Shown: positions 20,108-28,686, counted from the stretch's first letter. The stretch is DNA of 64,000 nt from Stutzerimonas stutzeri (GCA_019056435.1 CP077641.1:2542001-2606000); one strand, 5' to 3'. Notes: generated by a model not told the origin, from the sequence alone. A program made the numbers and translations.

Positions 20108-22156
20108 TCAGAAATCGACCGTCATGCCCACAACGAGTCGGCGACCGTCGAGCACCACCTCATAGTCTTCGTTGCTGACTTCCTTGTTGGCGATGTTGTA
20201 GAGGCCCGCCTTGACATCGACGTTGCGGGTCAGCTTGTACACCACCCCGGCATCGAAGAAGCCATAGCCTGGCGTGCCGTCCGACATGCTGGTGCGGCTG
20301 ATGTAGTCGCTCGTCTCGCTGCGGTAGTTGCCTTGCAACCAGGCGTTGAGGCGCGAGGTGGCCTGCCAGTCGAGCAAGGCGTTGGCCATGTGCTTGGGCT
20401 GCTTGTTCAGCGGGTCACCCTTGAACTCGCCGGTCTTCTGCTCGGACTCGGTAAAGGTGTAGCTGGTGCTAAGGCGCAGGTTCGGTCGGAAGTCGTAGTC
20501 CAGCGTCCATTCCACGCCTTGCATGGTCGCCTCGTCGACGTTGGTCCGGGTGCTCAGGAAGTAGTAGTTGTTACCGCCGAAGTTGCAGGACCAGGCCGCG
20601 ACATTGTTCCTGTTGGCGCTCGATCCATCGGGATCGGTCTGGCAGAGCCGTTCCTCGGCGATCTTGTCCTTGTAGACGGTATGGAAGGCCATGACGCTGG
20701 TGTTGAAGCCCAACTCGGGATTGTCGTAGTTGAAGCCCAACTCATAGTTGGTACTGGTCTCAGGTTCCAGGTCTGGATTGCCGATGATCAGCGCGCGAGG
20801 GTAGGGCGCCGGGGAGCCACCGCCACCCGTGCCGCGACCGAAGCCTTCGGTGGCATCCGCCAGGCCTGGCTGCTTGTAGCCTGTCGAGATCCCGCCCTTG
20901 AGCGTCAGATTGTCGGTTGACTGATACACGCCATAGAGCCTCGGCGATAGGTAGCCGCCAAAGAGCTCGTCGTCGTTGTAGCGAAGCCCGGTGGTCACGG
21001 CGAGGTCCTCGGTCACGCCCCATTCGGCCTCGGCGAAGACCGCCGCGAGCCAACGGTCCACGCTGGCGACGGCGCCGTCGATATTGGAGGTCAACAGGCC
21101 GTTGGACTTGTCGGTGAAGTCCTCGTACTTGTATTGGCCGCCAACAGTAAAGACATGGGATCCCCAGAAGTAGCTGGCCTGGGTATTGAGCGTGGTGATT
21201 TCCTCCCGCTTGGTCAGGTCCTGCACCCGCTCGGACGTGTCGTGCTGCAGGTAACTGCTGACCTGCCAGGTTCCGTAGTGCCCGTCGTGGGCCAGCACGT
21301 AGATGTCTTTTTCATAATCCGTGGTGCTCTTGGCCGCCGTGACGTCGACGCTCTCGCCAGGATGGTGGGTTTCGTTCAGGCGCGCGGCCTGGTAACTGGC
21401 CGAGAACCGGTTCTGTTCGTCCGGCGTGAGATACAACTCGATGCCGCCCTGCCTGCGCTGGCTATCCGGCATGCTGGCCGCGCCATCGCTACCACCGGCG
21501 AATTCGCTCTCCTGCGCGCGGGTGTAGCTGCCGTTCAACTTGACGCCCAGCAGGCCCGGAACGAGGGCGCCGCCCAGGTACAAATTCGTGGTCGCTTCGT
21601 CCTCATTGAGGTCGTTCAGAGAATGGCTGTATTCGGTGCTGACCGTGCCGGCCCAGGCATCGCCACCCTTGCGCGTGATGATATTGATCACCCCGCCCAT
21701 GGCTTCCGAGCCGTAGAGGGAGGACATCGGTCCGCGGATCACCTCGATGCGTTCGATCATGGCCAACGGGGGCAGGCCGATCTGCTTGCCGCCGTCGCTG
21801 CCGTTGGTGTTCACCGAGCGCCCGGCAGAGACAGGGCGGCCATCGACCAGGTACAAGGTGTAGTAAGAGGTCATGCCACGGATGCTGATGTCCTGCATGT
21901 TGCCGCCCCCGGTGACGTAGACGCCGGGAATGTTCTTCATCGCATCGACGACATTGGTGTAGGACTGCTTCTCCAGCTGCTCGCGTGTAATCACCGAAAT
22001 GCTGGCGGGCGCCTTGGCAATGTTCTGTTCGTAACCGGCAGCGGTCACCACCGTGGTGGGCTGCAACTCGATCGCGTCTTCGGCCTGAGCCGGCACGCTG
22101 ACGTATGTCGTCAGGGCGATTGCACAAGCCAGCCGGGTCCGATTGAAAATCACCAT
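20108..22156 (-). CDS. TonB-dependent catecholate-type siderophore receptor
   Basis: 682 residues with signal peptide (cut after VPAQA). TonB box region (ELQPTTVVTAAGYE), plug motifs APASISVITREQLEKQ, VVDAMKNIPGVYVTGG, ISIRGM and IEVIRGPMSSLYGSEAMGGV, a 22-strand barrel, and C-terminal Phe (VGMTVDF). The plug resembles CirA/FepA/PfeA/PirA types. The response regulator and kinase genes just upstream on the same strand give the pfeR-pfeS-pfeA / pirR-pirS-pirA arrangement, in which the sensor detects the ferric siderophore and induces the receptor. A Fur-like box lies 88-102 bases upstream of the start. Confidence 0.9.
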   Translation of the reverse strand: MVIFNRTRLACAIALTTYVSVPAQAEDAIELQPTTVVTAAGYEQNIAKAPASISVITREQLEKQSYTNVVDAMKNIPGVYVTGGGNMQDISIRGMTSYYTLYLVDGRPVSAGRSVNTNGSDGGKQIGLPPLAMIERIEVIRGPMSSLYGSEAMGGVINIITRKGGDAWAGTVSTEYSHSLNDLNEDEATTNLYLGGALVPGLLGVKLNGSYTRAQESEFAGGSDGAASMPDSQRRQGGIELYLTPDEQNRFSASYQAARLNETHHPGESVDVTAAKSTTDYEKDIYVLAHDGHYGTWQVSSYLQHDTSERVQDLTKREEITTLNTQASYFWGSHVFTVGGQYKYEDFTDKSNGLLTSNIDGAVASVDRWLAAVFAEAEWGVTEDLAVTTGLRYNDDELFGGYLSPRLYGVYQSTDNLTLKGGISTGYKQPGLADATEGFGRGTGGGGSPAPYPRALIIGNPDLEPETSTNYELGFNYDNPELGFNTSVMAFHTVYKDKIAEERLCQTDPDGSSANRNNVAAWSCNFGGNNYYFLSTRTNVDEATMQGVEWTLDYDFRPNLRLSTSYTFTESEQKTGEFKGDPLNKQPKHMANALLDWQATSRLNAWLQGNYRSETSDYISRTSMSDGTPGYGFFDAGVVYKLTRNVDVKAGLYNIANKEVSNEDYEVVLDGRRLVVGMTVDF

Positions 22157-22243
22157 TTACTGCAGTCTCCTTGAGTGGCGTTACGCCGTCCGGCACAGGG
22201 CGTCAGCGATCGGACGGCGGTACAGTCGCAAAGTCGGCAGTAA

Positions 22244-22258
22244 TGCTAAGTATTCTCA
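22244..22258 (-). promoter_or_regulatory. Fur-like box upstream of siderophore receptor
   Basis: On the minus strand the 15-mer TGAGAATACTTAGCA matches the Fur consensus TGATAATnATTATCA at 11 of the 14 defined positions. It lies in the receptor promoter region, between the kinase and receptor genes. Confidence 0.55.
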
Positions 22259-22283
22259 TTTGAGAGTAAAGCGCATTTACAAT

Positions 22284-23615
22284 CTATACATTTCGCAGGC
22301 GGATGTTCATGCGCAGGCCGGGAGCACCATTCTCGGCCCAGATCTCGCCGCCCTGCATGAGTACCATGCTGCGGGCGATGGCCAGGCCGAGGCCGAAGCC
22401 GTCACCGCCGGGGCGTGCGGCGCTGAGGCGGGCGAAGGGATGGAAGATCACGCCCAGCTGATCGGATGGCACGCCCGGCCCCTCGTCGCCGATGCTCAGG
22501 CGCCAATGCCGGGCTTCACGGTGGGCGGTCAGGCATACCTGGCCCTGTGCCGGTGAATAGCGGATCGCGTTGCGCAGGATGTTTTCCATGGCTTGCGCCA
22601 GGGCATTGAGATTGCCGAGCACGCGGCAGTCCTCGGGCACCTGGGCGCGGATGCGCTCGCGGGGCCATCCGGCTTCGAAACAGGCGTTTTCGCACAGTAC
22701 GTCCCAGAGTGCTGCCACCTCGACGGGCTCGCATTCGAAGCGGGGTTGCTCGCTGTCGAGCCAGGCGAACTCGAGGGTGCTGTCGACCAGTTGCTGCATG
22801 CCGACCACCTCGCGGTCGGTGCGCTGGCGCATTTCCTCGGCGCTCAACGGCGTTTCACAGGCGACGCGCAGGCGGCTGAGCGGGGTGCGTAGTTCATGGG
22901 ACAGGTCACGCAGCAGTTGCTGCTGCTGAGCGATGGTATCGCGCAGGCGGCGCGTGAGGTATTCGAGCGAACGGCCGAGTTCGCCGAGTTCATCGCTGCG
23001 ATGGGCGATCGTGGCCGGCAGCAGTGAGTCGAGGCGATTGCCGCGTACGGCGTTGGCTTGTCGTCTGAGGGCCTCGAGCGGGGAGACGAGCAAGCGGTAG
23101 AGGATCCCGCAGAACAGCACCGACAGCAGCACGGGCGCCAGGTAGACCGCACCGGCCGTCAGCAGCGCATGGTTGCGCCAGGGCCGAAAGCGCTCCGGCA
23201 GTCGCATGATCAGCTGCGCACGAGCCTCTTGCATGGGAATCGATATCAGCGGCAGCCCCTGGAAGCGCCGGCTCATTGGCCAGGCGTAGTGCCGGACGAA
23301 CATCAGCTGTTGGCGCGCCTGATCGCTGAGTTGCTGACCGCCGAGCGGTTGAAGCTTGGCATCGACGATCACCAGCCAGCTCGACTCGCGCGCCTCGACC
23401 GTTTCGCGCCAGCGCGCCAGGGCTTCGGGGCCCTGCTCGAGCGCCGCCTCGGCCTGCTCCGCGTAGCCGGCCAGTACTTCGAGCGCCTCGGGCGACAGGT
23501 AGGATGTGCTTCGGTCGATCTGACGGCTGACATAGCCACTGGCCCAGATCATCGCCAGACAGAACCCGGCGACCAGAACGACCAATCGCCAGAACAGGGA
23601 ATGACGATTGGGCAT
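22284..23615 (-). CDS. sensor histidine kinase (PfeS/PirS-like)
   Basis: 443 residues: TM1 (~8-26), periplasmic sensor ~30-150, TM2 (~155-175), HAMP (RRQANAVRGNRLDSLLP), HisKA with phospho-acceptor His in RDLSHELRTPLSRLR, N-box ENILRNAIRYSP, and G-boxes DEGPGVPSDQLG and GDGFGLGLAIARSM. The start overlaps the regulator stop by one base (TGATG). Its position before the receptor gene argues for ferric-siderophore sensing. Confidence 0.9.
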   Translation of the reverse strand: MPNRHSLFWRLVVLVAGFCLAMIWASGYVSRQIDRSTSYLSPEALEVLAGYAEQAEAALEQGPEALARWRETVEARESSWLVIVDAKLQPLGGQQLSDQARQQLMFVRHYAWPMSRRFQGLPLISIPMQEARAQLIMRLPERFRPWRNHALLTAGAVYLAPVLLSVLFCGILYRLLVSPLEALRRQANAVRGNRLDSLLPATIAHRSDELGELGRSLEYLTRRLRDTIAQQQQLLRDLSHELRTPLSRLRVACETPLSAEEMRQRTDREVVGMQQLVDSTLEFAWLDSEQPRFECEPVEVAALWDVLCENACFEAGWPRERIRAQVPEDCRVLGNLNALAQAMENILRNAIRYSPAQGQVCLTAHREARHWRLSIGDEGPGVPSDQLGVIFHPFARLSAARPGGDGFGLGLAIARSMVLMQGGEIWAENGAPGLRMNIRLRNV

Positions 23616-24322
23616 CAGTTGGCCGGCCGATCCAGTACGTAGCCCTTGCCCCAGACCGACTCCAGGTTCAATGCGACCTGCTCACGCGCAAGCTTGCGGC
23701 GAATGTTGCTGATGTGCATGTCCAGGCTGCGGTCGTGCTGCGAGTAACCCCGGCGCAGCGCCTGCTGATAGAGGAACGGCTTGCTCAGCACCTCGCCGTT
23801 GGCTTCGTACAGCACTTTGAGCAGCCGGTACTCGGTTGCCGTCAGGCCGATCCAGCGACCCTCGTAGCGCATATCGCTACGCAGATCATCGAACCGGAGC
23901 AGGTCGTCGTTGGCGGCCGGCATGCGCTTGCGCTCGCTGCGTTCGTAGGCCACCCGACGCAGGATCGCGGCAATGCGCACCTGTAGCTCCTCGAGGCTGA
24001 ACGGCTTGGGCAGGTAATCATCGGCGCCGCTGTCGAAGCCCTGGATGCGATGCGCTTCGTTGCCCAGCGCGGACATCATCAACACTGGTGTGCGCCGGCG
24101 TGAGCGCAGCTCGGTCAACAACTCCATCCCGCCGAGGCCGGGCAGCATCACATCGAGCAGAATGAGGTCGAAATCGGTGTCACGGGCCAGCGACAGGCCG
24201 GTCGTGCCGTTATCGGTCAGGGTCACGTTAAAGCCGCAACCCTCCAGAGAGGTTTTCAGATGCTTGCCGAGGACGGGATCATCCTCGATCGCCAGGATCT
24301 GGCGAAGGGCCGGAGCGGACAT
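23615..24322 (-). CDS. OmpR-family response regulator (PfeR/PirR-like)
   Basis: 235 residues from ATG 24322. Receiver domain: ILAIEDDPVLGKHL with acidic pair, phospho-Asp in DLILLDVMLPGLGG, conserved T/S-to-S in VLMMSALG, and Lys in DDYLPKPF. The C-terminal winged helix shows LTATEYRLLKVLYEANGEVLSKPFLYQQAL and VWGKGYVLDRP. It partners the adjacent kinase and probably activates the siderophore receptor gene. A Fur-like box is just upstream, so the regulator pair is probably iron-repressed too. Confidence 0.92.
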   Translation of the reverse strand: MSAPALRQILAIEDDPVLGKHLKTSLEGCGFNVTLTDNGTTGLSLARDTDFDLILLDVMLPGLGGMELLTELRSRRRTPVLMMSALGNEAHRIQGFDSGADDYLPKPFSLEELQVRIAAILRRVAYERSERKRMPAANDDLLRFDDLRSDMRYEGRWIGLTATEYRLLKVLYEANGEVLSKPFLYQQALRRGYSQHDRSLDMHISNIRRKLAREQVALNLESVWGKGYVLDRPAN

Positions 24323-24338
24323 GCGGATACCGTGCAAA

Positions 24339-24353
24339 TAAGAACGATTATAA
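24339..24353 (-). promoter_or_regulatory. Fur-like box upstream of the response-regulator gene
   Basis: Minus-strand 15-mer TTATAATCGTTCTTA matches TGATAATnATTATCA at 10 of 14 defined positions and lies 17-31 bases before the regulator start, where it would block transcription. Confidence 0.55.
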
Positions 24354-24498
24354 AATGCGCCGGCATGCCAATCGCAAGGGGCTACGCAGCGACAACGGCG
24401 GCAGACGCGCGCTTTTGCGCAGACGGGGCTCGACGAAAGGCGGCCGGACGGTGCATCTTCGGCGTCTCGCCCAGCCATTCGGGTATTTGGAGGCTTTC

Positions 24499-25344
24499 AT
24501 GCGCGCGTTTCCCTCGATCCTGATTTTCCTGTCACTTGCGACCGGCAGCGGTATCGCCAGTGCGGCGGGGGAGGAGACGCAACTGATCGAGGCGATCAAT
24601 ACCTACCGCAGCGAGGTGCAGCGTTGCGCAGAGGGGTCGAGCGAAGAGCTGACGCCGCTGGCGCTCGATGTGCGCCTGATCCTGCCGGCCACCGGGGCTG
24701 GTGACCTGCAGGGCTCGCTGGCTCGTGCCGGCTATCCGATGGTCAACGTGCAGGCTATCAGCCTGTCCGGCCCGCGGGACGCCCAGGCTGCGATGCAGGC
24801 GTTGCGGGAAAGTTTCTGCCGGGTGGTGCTCGATCCGCAGTTCGCCGATATCGGTGTCAGCCGTGAAGGGCGCGACTGGCGTATCGTCCTGGCCCGTCCA
24901 CTGCTCGGCGCTCACCTGAAAGATTCGCAAGCCGAAGGGCAGATGCTCCTCGATGAGCTCAATCGCGCGCGCGGGCAGGCGCGCCAGTGTGGCGGCGTCC
25001 CCTTTGCCGCGGCCCGACCGCTGCGTTGGAACGGCACGCTCGCCGAGGTTGCCGAACGGCACAGCCGCGGCATGGCCAACGGCAATTACTTCGGCCCGCT
25101 CGACCGTGATGGCCGCACGCCGGGCGATCGTGCCGAGCTGGCCGGCTACACCGGTGCTCAGGTCGGGCAGAACATCGCTGCGGCGCTGGATCGCTCCAGC
25201 GCCGTCGTCGAAGGTTGGCTGGCCAGCCCGGGCCACTGCGCCAATCTGATGAACCCGGCTTTCAGCGAGCTGGGCGCCGCCTATGCAGTCGATCCGCAGA
25301 GCGACGCGGGCATCTACTGGACGGCTGTCTTCGGCGGCCAATAG
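24499..25344 (+). CDS. CAP/SCP-domain secreted protein
   Basis: 281 residues from ATG 24499, preceded by TTGGAGG; signal peptide MRAFPSILIFLSLATGSGIASA. The C-terminal ~130 residues form a CAP domain: LLDELNRARGQARQCGG, LRWNGTLAEVAERHSRGMA, GYTGAQVGQNIAAAL, VVEGWLASPGHCANLMNP and FSELGAAYA, holding the usual His/Glu cavity residues. The N-terminal ~130 residues are a separate domain that I do not recognise (conserved Cys in SFCRVVL). Extracytoplasmic; function unknown. Divergent from the iron regulator gene. Confidence 0.85.
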   Translation: MRAFPSILIFLSLATGSGIASAAGEETQLIEAINTYRSEVQRCAEGSSEELTPLALDVRLILPATGAGDLQGSLARAGYPMVNVQAISLSGPRDAQAAMQALRESFCRVVLDPQFADIGVSREGRDWRIVLARPLLGAHLKDSQAEGQMLLDELNRARGQARQCGGVPFAAARPLRWNGTLAEVAERHSRGMANGNYFGPLDRDGRTPGDRAELAGYTGAQVGQNIAAALDRSSAVVEGWLASPGHCANLMNPAFSELGAAYAVDPQSDAGIYWTAVFGGQ

Positions 25345-25764
25345 CAGCAGGTGGTCGCCGGCTTCGGTTGTTTTCAGCCGTTGGATGGATTTCGGCGCTA
25401 GGTGACCTTGCGCAAGATCACAGTCCTGACAACGACGCCAGGACGCCCCATGCGGTTGCCCATCGATTCATCCGCCGAGCACGACTTGCAGCGTCACCCG
25501 CCTTTTTCCCTGCCTCGCCACATCGCGGCAACCGGCGCCCTCCGCCGAGTAGGTCGCGCGGTCAACTATCTGTCTGATCGGCAGCATGCGCCTGGCGCTG
25601 CCGCGGGCTTGGTGTGCCTGCGACGGCGCACCTGCGGAGTCGGGCTTTCAGCTGTGCCCGCCCTGCATCGGTCCCAGGCCTTCGCCTGATTCGATGCATG
25701 ACGCACGGGCTCCAGCCCGTGCCGTAAGGAAGTAGAGCCAAAAATAATCAATGGAGAATGACTC
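25345..25764. other. intergenic region before the curlin-repeat gene
   Basis: A 96-codon frame at 25402-25689 has no recognisable domain, is Arg/His/Pro-rich and lacks a convincing start, so I do not call it. A hairpin GCACGGG/CCCGTGC (25703-25722, 6-base loop) sits in the likely 5' leader, ahead of an AT-rich stretch (AAAAATAATCAATGGAGAATGACTC) that ends in the curlin gene's ribosome site. Confidence 0.4.
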
Positions 25765-26742
25765 ATGTTCCAATGCAAACCGCTCGCAGCTGCCATCCTG
25801 ACCCTCGCCGCCACCCAGGCTTTTGCCGATCTCGACACTTCCAGCCTGGTGCAGACGGGTGACTACAATACCGCGACCGTCACCCAGAAGAACGGCCTGT
25901 ACGGCACCAGCAGAAACGTCGCCGAGCAGTATCAGCACGGCAACAACGACACGGTCGAGATCTACCAGGAAACCGATTCGTTCGCCAAGGCCGAGCAGAC
26001 CCAGACTGACACCTCCAGCTACAACACGCTCTACGTCAAGCAATTCGCCACAGCTGGTAGCTCCCTGTCCGAGCAAACCCAGACCAACGGCTCTGGCAAT
26101 AACGCCAGCGTGTCCCAGCAGCATTCGGCAAGCGTCGAGGCTAAGCAGTATCAGGACGGCAACAACAACCAGGCCAGCATCGATCAGTATGGCGAGACCG
26201 AAAGCCTGGCGAGCACCTACCAAGTCGGCGACTGGAACACTGCTTCCATCAAGCAAACTGAGGGTCAGGGCAACGAAGGCTACGTGCAGCAGTACGGTAA
26301 CTACAACGACGCAACCATCAACCAGACGGGCTCGAGCGACTCGACGGCTTTCGCAGTTCAGGCCGGCGATGGGAACGATCTGACCGCCGCGCAAACCGGT
26401 TCGGCGAACGACCTTTACTTCACCCAGGCGGGCGACAACAACACGGGCGACTTCAGCCAGGCGGGCAACGGCAACGAAATCTGGGGCATGTCCGCAGGTG
26501 ACTACCACAGCGTCGATGTGGCCCAGGACGGTGACGCGCTCACGGTCGATGCGTTCCAGTACGATGGTTCGAACAACTCGATCGATATCGACCAGACCGG
26601 TAACGAGCAGTATGCGAGCGTCATCCAGGAAGGGGGTTCCTACAACCAGGCCACCGTCATGCAGAACGACATGCAGGTGAACCTCGCCTTCATCATGCAG
26701 AGCGGTAGCGGCAACCTGGCGACCGTGACGCAGAACCAGTAA
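25765..26742 (+). CDS. orphan curlin-repeat (CsgA/CsgB-like) amyloid protein
   Basis: 325 residues with signal peptide (cut after QAFA). The mature protein is built of ~20-residue units with the curlin pattern Q-x-G-x2-N-x-A-x3-Q (for example LVQTGDYNTATVTQ, QTNGSGNNASVSQQ, YQDGNNNQASIDQY, TYQVGDWNTASIKQ, MQSGSGNLATVTQNQ at the end). It is rich in Q, N, G and S and almost free of Cys, as expected for secreted functional amyloid. No csgD/E/F/G or fap genes are nearby, so export would need machinery elsewhere. It is about twice the length of CsgA, with more and less regular repeats. GGAGAATGACTC precedes the ATG. Confidence 0.85.
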   Translation: MFQCKPLAAAILTLAATQAFADLDTSSLVQTGDYNTATVTQKNGLYGTSRNVAEQYQHGNNDTVEIYQETDSFAKAEQTQTDTSSYNTLYVKQFATAGSSLSEQTQTNGSGNNASVSQQHSASVEAKQYQDGNNNQASIDQYGETESLASTYQVGDWNTASIKQTEGQGNEGYVQQYGNYNDATINQTGSSDSTAFAVQAGDGNDLTAAQTGSANDLYFTQAGDNNTGDFSQAGNGNEIWGMSAGDYHSVDVAQDGDALTVDAFQYDGSNNSIDIDQTGNEQYASVIQEGGSYNQATVMQNDMQVNLAFIMQSGSGNLATVTQNQ

Positions 26743-26757
26743 AGCGTGCTGCAACGA

Positions 26758-26792
26758 AACGCCCCGCCTCGACCGAGTGCGGGGCGTTTTCA
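26758..26792 (+). terminator. rho-independent terminator after the curlin-repeat gene
   Basis: Arms AACGCCCCGC (26758-26767) and GCGGGGCGTT (26779-26788) pair perfectly over 10 bases and are followed by TTCA; the transcript end would be U-rich (UUUU including the arm). It lies 16 bases after the stop. Confidence 0.85.
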
Positions 26793-26867
26793 TTCAGGGA
26801 CGAACGCTGAACACGGCGGGGCGTCCTACCCTGTGAGTCGTGTTTTCCACACCCGGAGGATTGCGCC

Positions 26868-27014
26868 ATGACCGACCCCAAAGACCCGCCCAAGGATGGC
26901 CTGACACCCGAGGATTACGACGAAGACGGCGACTTGCCCGAGCAGGAAGGCAGCCGCAAGCCGCAGCCAGCGCCCAAGGATGAGCCCAATGCCGGCGAAA
27001 GCCCGCTCGGCTGA
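26868..27014 (+). CDS. small acidic protein of unknown function (48 aa)
   Basis: ATG 26868 follows GGAGGA at optimal spacing (26854-26859). The 48-residue product starts MTDPKDPPKDGLTPEDYDED, is rich in D, E, P and K, and ends AGESPLG. It has no hydrophobic segment and is probably disordered. The strong ribosome site and the biased composition support a real gene. No function can be assigned. Confidence 0.55.
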   Translation: MTDPKDPPKDGLTPEDYDEDGDLPEQEGSRKPQPAPKDEPNAGESPLG

Positions 27015-27082
27015 GCCACGCCTGCGCTCGCCTAACGCCTCGCTGGACTTTCCCTCCAGCCCGCCTAAAAAGGCGACCTACC

Positions 27083-27245
27083 AGGCCGTGTGGAAACGGC
27101 TGCGCTTGACCATGCTGCGTTAGTAACTGGCCCTGTGTGCGGGCCTCGGTCGATAGGCTCATTCACGGCGCACGCTCCGTGTTTTCGCCAGTTTTCCGGA
27201 ACACCAGTCCTTCCGGTCTTCGCTCGCAACGTTTTCACACAGCCC
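27083..27245. repeat. large imperfect inverted repeat (intergenic palindromic element)
   Basis: Outer arms GGCCGTGTGGAAACG (27084-27098) and CGTTTTCACACAGCCC (27230-27245) are inverted copies with a few mismatches. Inner arms include AACTGGC and GCCAGTT (around 27125 and 27187). The whole could fold as one long stem. It looks like a dispersed palindromic element rather than a gene; CATGCTGCGTTA in the left half is typical of repeats I recall from Pseudomonas. Confidence 0.5.
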
Positions 27246-27294
27246 GCCGCGGCGCGCCTCGCGCCTCGGTCATCCAATCGAGAGGCAGGTATTC

Positions 27295-27423
27295 GTGAGA
27301 AAGAAAAAGCCGGTAGACCCCATCCGCCAAGCGGAAAAGAACCGTGCACACCGGATCGGCTGGATCATTGCGTTCGCCGGCATTGCCGCGGGGTTCATTC
27401 TGGTGATGATGAAGCCGGTCTGA
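27295..27423 (+). CDS. small single-helix membrane protein (42 aa)
   Basis: GTG 27295 preceded by GAGAGGCAG. The product has a basic N-terminus (VRKKKPVDPIRQAEKNRAHR) then one hydrophobic helix IGWIIAFAGIAAGFILVMM and ends KPV. The positive-inside pattern fits an N-in membrane anchor. No domain recognised. The composition and start site support a real small gene. Confidence 0.55.
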   Translation: MRKKKPVDPIRQAEKNRAHRIGWIIAFAGIAAGFILVMMKPV

Positions 27424-27487
27424 CCCTCACGCCCCGCACGCGGCGGTGCGGGGGAGGGTCGTGGCTCAGGGAATGCGATAACGGGCG

Positions 27488-28066
27488 TTAGATCAGCCCT
27501 TTGCGGGCCGCTTCGGACAGGTTGGCTTTGGTCAGCTCGCGAAGTACTCCATCGCCCGATTCGTTGAACGGCATGGCGAATATCAGCAACAGGTGCATCC
27601 AGGTGGTTAGCGTCTCCTGTTGCTCGACCCGTCCCAGCTTCTTGCCGTCGGCGTCGCGGAACATCATGTCCATGATCAGCTTGTTATCGAACGTGCCCGG
27701 TACCAGGAAGAAGGTCGCCCCGGTGATTACGGCAAGCCCCAGGTTGCCGGTTTCCTGGTTGCGCAGGGTCACGGTGATGTAGAGATCCGATGCCTCTTGC
27801 TCGGTGGTCACTCGGGCAAAGCGGCCACTGTCGGTGAACGCCTGGGCGATCAGCTTCTCGAGCGGTGCAATGTTGGGATTGTTCGCCGTTGGCGTTCCGT
27901 TGACCGAGTACTCGGTCTGCACCTTGAGAAAGGCGGTTGGTTTGGTCTTGGCCGCCGCTTCCAATGGCCATGGCGACACGGCCGGCAGCGAGTTGTGCGA
28001 GTAGGTCATGCAGCCCTGCAAAGCGAGGGATGCGAGAAGGGTCAGAAGCAATAGCAGCTTGTTCAT
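27488..28066 (-). CDS. lipoprotein of unknown function
   Basis: 192 residues with lipoprotein signal MNKLLLLLTLLASLALQGC (Cys19). The mature part has a mixed alpha/beta pattern (FLKVQTEYSVNG, LEKLIAQAFTDSGRF, SDLYITVTLRNQETGN) and a hydrophobic segment GLAVITGATFFLVPGTF that may be a second membrane contact. It is the second gene after another lipoprotein of similar layout (13-base gap), so the two are probably co-transcribed and act together at the envelope. Not recognised further. Confidence 0.75.
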   Translation of the reverse strand: MNKLLLLLTLLASLALQGCMTYSHNSLPAVSPWPLEAAAKTKPTAFLKVQTEYSVNGTPTANNPNIAPLEKLIAQAFTDSGRFARVTTEQEASDLYITVTLRNQETGNLGLAVITGATFFLVPGTFDNKLIMDMMFRDADGKKLGRVEQQETLTTWMHLLLIFAMPFNESGDGVLRELTKANLSEAARKGLI

Positions 28067-28079
28067 TCGATCGTCCTTG

Positions 28080-28686
28080 TCAGTGTTGCAGCTGGCGCGT
28101 GCCGTCTTGCAGCAGGTCTTCGACCAGCTGGGTCAGCTGCCGCGCACCCAGGGAAGTGCTGAAATAGTCGGCGTCCCAAAGCCCGGTGTTCTGGTTGAGT
28201 TGCAGCGTCTTTTGCGACACGGCCACTTCGCTTGCCGGTGGCGTCCCTGATGGTCAGTTCGGCGGCCAGGTCGTACTTGTCGACATAGATGGGCCCGTTC
28301 ACCCAGATCCAGACCGTCAACGTCAGCAAAGCACCCGGAAAGTAACCGGGGTGCGGCGTACGCTTGCCTTTGAGGGACGAAAACTCGAACTGCAACTCGA
28401 TATCCTGCTCGCCGAGCTTCGCCGGGAAGGAGATGACGCGCTCGAAATACTCACCACGCTCCACGTGTTGTGCGATTTGTGTCGTCAGGACATTGCTGAT
28501 GTTGCGGCGCTGATTTTCATTGAGTCGCGGGTCGCTGATCACGACATCCTTGACCATGGCGCCGGCAGGTATGGACTGTTCGACGATGCGCTCAGGCAGC
28601 CCGATGGGCCCGGAAGGGGTGAAGGATACGCAGCCGGTCAGCACCAGGCTGAGGAGCCCGGCGGCCAGCAGTTTAGGGAAAGTCAT
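28080..28686 (-). CDS. lipoprotein of unknown function (frameshifted near C-terminus)
   Basis: N-terminus MTFPKLLAAGLLSLVLTGC gives a lipobox (Cys19). Up to DATGK the frame is normal. The natural continuation EVAVSQKTLQLNQNTGLWDA, DYFSTSLGARQLTQLVEDLL, ending GTRQLQH, is in another frame, so an indel lies near 28226-28233. Rejoined length is about 202 residues. The domain resembles outer-membrane assembly-type lipoproteins (paired beta segments, helix at the end), but I cannot name it. First gene of a two-lipoprotein operon. Confidence 0.7.

Noticed and set aside
25402..25689. 96-codon frame between the CAP and curlin genes
   Set aside because: No motif, no clear ribosome site, Arg/His/Pro-rich composition; more likely non-coding leader.
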